A stretch of DNA of 7,211 bases, taken from positions 1 to 7,211 of the forward strand of contig JANYFF010000483.1 of the NCBI GenBank assembly GCA_025362825.1. The letters are read 5' to 3'. This DNA is from Polaromonas sp. (GTDB taxonomy: Bacteria > Pseudomonadota > Gammaproteobacteria > Burkholderiales > Burkholderiaceae_C). The translations under genes were made by a program, and so were the position numbers. Each line of letters starts with the position of its first letter. Within the stretch, counting starts at the first letter, position 1. The notes under the pieces were generated by a model, which was not told where the DNA came from, ran no database searches, and saw only the letters and a program-made list of their open reading frames with translations. Positions 5,478-7,211 of the stretch are shown piece by piece.

Positions 5478-6909
5478 AGCGGGTACGGGCATCACGTGCA
5501 CGGGGATCGACGGTGGGGACGGGCGAAGGCGCGGCGGGGGTCGTCGCCAGCGGAGCACTGCTGACTGCAGCGGGCATTGCATCCGGCGATGCAACAGCGG
5601 CGGTGTTGCCTGTCATCTGCATGATCTTGTCCAGCGGCAGGTAAAGCAGGTTGGAGCCCTGACGCGACTCAACCATGACCTTTGTGACGTTGCTGTAAAC
5701 CTGTTGCATGGCGTCGATGTACATGCGGTCACGCGTAACTTGCGGTGCTTTCTGGTATTCGGCCAACACTGACTTGAAGCGCTGGGCATCACCTTCAGAC
5801 TGGGCAACGATACGGGCTTTGTACGCGTCCGACTCCTCTTTGAGGCGCGATGCGGAACCCACAGCACGCGGGATTACGTCGTTGGCATAGGCCTGGGCCT
5901 CGTTTTTGGCGCGCTCGCGCTCCTGACCGGCTTTCAACACATCATCAAATGCCGCCTGAACCTGCTCGGGTGGACGTACGCCGCTTTGCTGCAAATTAAT
6001 GGCAACTACCTCAACGCCCACCTTGTAGCGGTCAAGAATGGTCTGCATCAGGGTGCGTACCTGGGGCGCGATCTTGTCGCGGTCTTCGCTCAATGCTGCA
6101 TCCATGCGCATTTTGCCGACGACTTCACGCACCGCCGTCTCGGCGGCCTGAACAACGGCGCCTGCGGGGTCCTTGCTCTCAAATAGGTAGGCGCGGGCAT
6201 CGCTCAGCCGGTATTGGACTGCGAATTTGATTTCAACGATGTTTTCGTCAGCAGTCAGCATGGCGGATTCGCGCAGGCCTGTAGCCTTGATGACCGTGTC
6301 CTTGCCTACGTCAACCGAGCGAATCTGGGTGACAACAATTATCTCGTTACGTTGAACGGGATACGGCAGGCGCCAGTTGAAACCTGCACCCACGGTTGAC
6401 TTGTATTTGCCGAACTGGGTGATAACGGCTTGCTGCCCTTCCTGGACAATGAAGAAGCCGGTACCAAGCCATATCAGCAACGCCACAGCAGCGACCAGCC
6501 CGACACCTATGCCAGCGCTTTTCATGTCGGGCTGGAACCCGCCTCCCCCGCCATTGCCGTTCCCATTGCCATTTCCACCGCCACCACCCGTGCGGCCTCG
6601 ATTACCGGCATTTTTGGCGCCGCCGAAAAGACCACCGAGTTTACGGTTGAAGTCACGCCAGAGTTCATCCAGATCGGGTGGGCCCTGGTTGGAGCCCTGT
6701 GCCTGTGGGCGATTGTCCGGCTGGGAAGGTTTTGTGGGCTCGCCCTCGGCTGCACCGTCGGCAGCAGCCTTTGGCCTGGGTTCACCGGCAGCGGGCTTGT
6801 CTTCATCGCGACCCCAGCGAGGGTCATTCAAGTTAAACATGCCTAGCGTGCGGTGTATCAGGCGACCGGGCAAGGCCGCCACGGTCTGCAGCACAGGGTT
6901 CAAATTCAT
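5476..6909 (-). CDS. hflK: HflK, SPFH-family partner of HflC and modulator of FtsH protease
   Basis: A complete 477-residue protein. Order: a cytoplasmic N-terminal region with FNLNDPRWGRDEDK (25-38), a Pro/Ala/Gly-rich linker (39-76), PDLDELWRDFNRKLGGLFGG (78-97, the HflK N-terminal motif), a Gly/Asn tract (108-124), one membrane segment (about 132-153), the SPFH domain from VQEGQQAVITQFGKY (155-169), MLTADENIVEIKFAVQYRL (217-235), a helical region with AQAYANDVIPRA (338-349), and a Pro/Ala-rich tail (447-477). In E. coli it pairs with HflC in a large ring around FtsH. The ATG at 6907-6909 gives 23 extra residues before MFNLNDPRWGR; I keep it because codons 1-23 are rich in G/C third positions, like coding DNA. 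ATG at 6838-6840 is the alternative; neither has a strong ribosome site. It begins 55 bases after hflX. Confidence 0.95.
   Translation of the reverse strand: MNLNPVLQTVAALPGRLIHRTLGMFNLNDPRWGRDEDKPAAGEPRPKAAADGAAEGEPTKPSQPDNRPQAQGSNQGPPDLDELWRDFNRKLGGLFGGAKNAGNRGRTGGGGGNGNGNGNGGGGGFQPDMKSAGIGVGLVAAVALLIWLGTGFFIVQEGQQAVITQFGKYKSTVGAGFNWRLPYPVQRNEIIVVTQIRSVDVGKDTVIKATGLRESAMLTADENIVEIKFAVQYRLSDARAYLFESKDPAGAVVQAAETAVREVVGKMRMDAALSEDRDKIAPQVRTLMQTILDRYKVGVEVVAINLQQSGVRPPEQVQAAFDDVLKAGQERERAKNEAQAYANDVIPRAVGSASRLKEESDAYKARIVAQSEGDAQRFKSVLAEYQKAPQVTRDRMYIDAMQQVYSNVTKVMVESRQGSNLLYLPLDKIMQMTGNTAAVASPDAMPAAVSSAPLATTPAAPSPVPTVDPRARDARTR
6538..6588 (-). repeat. Gly/Asn-coding low-complexity tract within hflK
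   Basis: Codons 108-124 encode five glycines, four Asn-Gly steps and more glycines just before the membrane segment. The minus strand here is a chain of GG and GGG runs broken by one to four bases, so replication slippage or G-quadruplex formation is conceivable. The N-terminal region of HflK is commonly glycine-rich, so this is probably a flexible linker whose length varies between strains. Confidence 0.7.
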
Positions 6910-6964
6910 GGGATCAAACTCGCTTTTTTATTACTTCGACATTGTGCCCAATTCGGCCAGCGTG

Positions 6965-7211
6965 TCAGATAACGACCTCAGACACCTCGGGGGTATCTTC
7001 CTCCGACCCCAACGCGGCATGCTTGACCAGCAATTGACGCAATAGTAGCAAGCCTTCACCGCTTTGAGCACTTGTGAAAACCCGTTCCACGCGTGTCACG
7101 GAATCGGAAAAAGCGTCATTGACTTCGAACATATCACTCAGATGCAGCGGCCATCGCGATTTTTCAAGTGCATCGAGCTTGTTGAAGACCAGGATTTGCG
7201 GTACGGCGGCC
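6965..7211 (-). CDS. hflX: GTPase HflX, C-terminal part only
   Basis: The last 81 codons of a gene that enters from the right edge, ending in TGA at 6965-6967. ILVFNKLDAL (residues 6-15 of the visible part) holds the G4 motif NKLD for guanine recognition, and FTSAQSGEGL (45-54) is the G5 SA..G.G loop, about 30 residues on as in HflX and other Obg/Era-class GTPases. HflX is a ribosome-associated GTPase that splits or rescues stalled ribosomes, especially under heat stress, as shown in E. coli. The identity rests mainly on the combination of these motifs with position directly before hflK, as in E. coli; the N-terminal HflX domain, G1 and G3 are outside the window. The tail after G5 is short and ends in an acidic stretch (EEDTPEVSE). 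Confidence 0.88.
   Translation of the reverse strand, partial: AAVPQILVFNKLDALEKSRWPLHLSDMFEVNDAFSDSVTRVERVFTSAQSGEGLLLLRQLLVKHAALGSEEDTPEVSEVVI

Noticed and set aside
6377..7045. 222-codon plus-strand open frame rich in proline
   Set aside because: The proline run is the complement of the Gly/Asn tract of hflK; the frame also runs through the hflX-hflK gap into hflX.
1..7211. A novel defence or mobile system
   Set aside because: All space is taken by housekeeping genes with known families and conserved order; there is no integrase, transposase, CRISPR repeat or compositional island.

Overview
This window is a stretch of bacterial core chromosome in which every recognisable gene lies on the minus strand, so transcription runs from base 7211 towards base 1. 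It suggests a betaproteobacterium, most likely of the Burkholderiales and near Comamonadaceae. The reasons are the GC-rich codon use, a HisZ-type histidine subunit beside purA, the order hflX-hflK-hflC-DUF2065-hisZ-purA, and the style of the HflK, PurA and HisZ proteins. The genus cannot be fixed by reading alone.

Layout in transcription order: the 3' end of hflX (GTPase; 6965-7211, entering from the right edge), hflK (5476-6909), hflC (4562-5464), a 65-residue DUF2065/YjeT-like membrane protein (4358-4555), hisZ (3018-4196), purA (1628-2971), a Gpt-like purine phosphoribosyltransferase (1030-1554), and metC, a PLP-dependent cystathionine beta-lyase cut off by the left edge (1-853). The metC reading frame is open to the edge and has no stop codon in the window. 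Coding density is high. The only gaps above 100 bases are 4197-4357 (before hisZ) and 854-1029 (before metC), and both hold symmetric sequences.

The genes form two themes. HflK and HflC are SPFH-family membrane proteins that surround and regulate the FtsH protease. They are translated in tandem (11-base gap), and the DUF2065 protein follows after 6 bases. In E. coli the same hflX-hflK-hflC-yjeT-purA order occurs. Here hisZ is inserted before purA and brings its own probable promoter. HisZ (ATP phosphoribosyltransferase regulatory subunit), PurA (IMP to adenylosuccinate) and the salvage-type phosphoribosyltransferase all act around PRPP, ATP and purine nucleotides, so the second half is a small nucleotide/histidine cluster.

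I see no defence system, mobile-element gene, CRISPR array, tRNA or rRNA. The most interesting non-coding signal is a roughly 142-base imperfect palindrome (890-1031) between the phosphoribosyltransferase and metC. It looks like a dispersed, MITE-like or REP-like repeat; it supplies the last base of the upstream stop codon, and its end can also fold into a competing local hairpin. A second signal is a 10-base perfect inverted repeat overlapping the -35 element of the probable hisZ promoter. Otherwise this is an ordinary housekeeping region.
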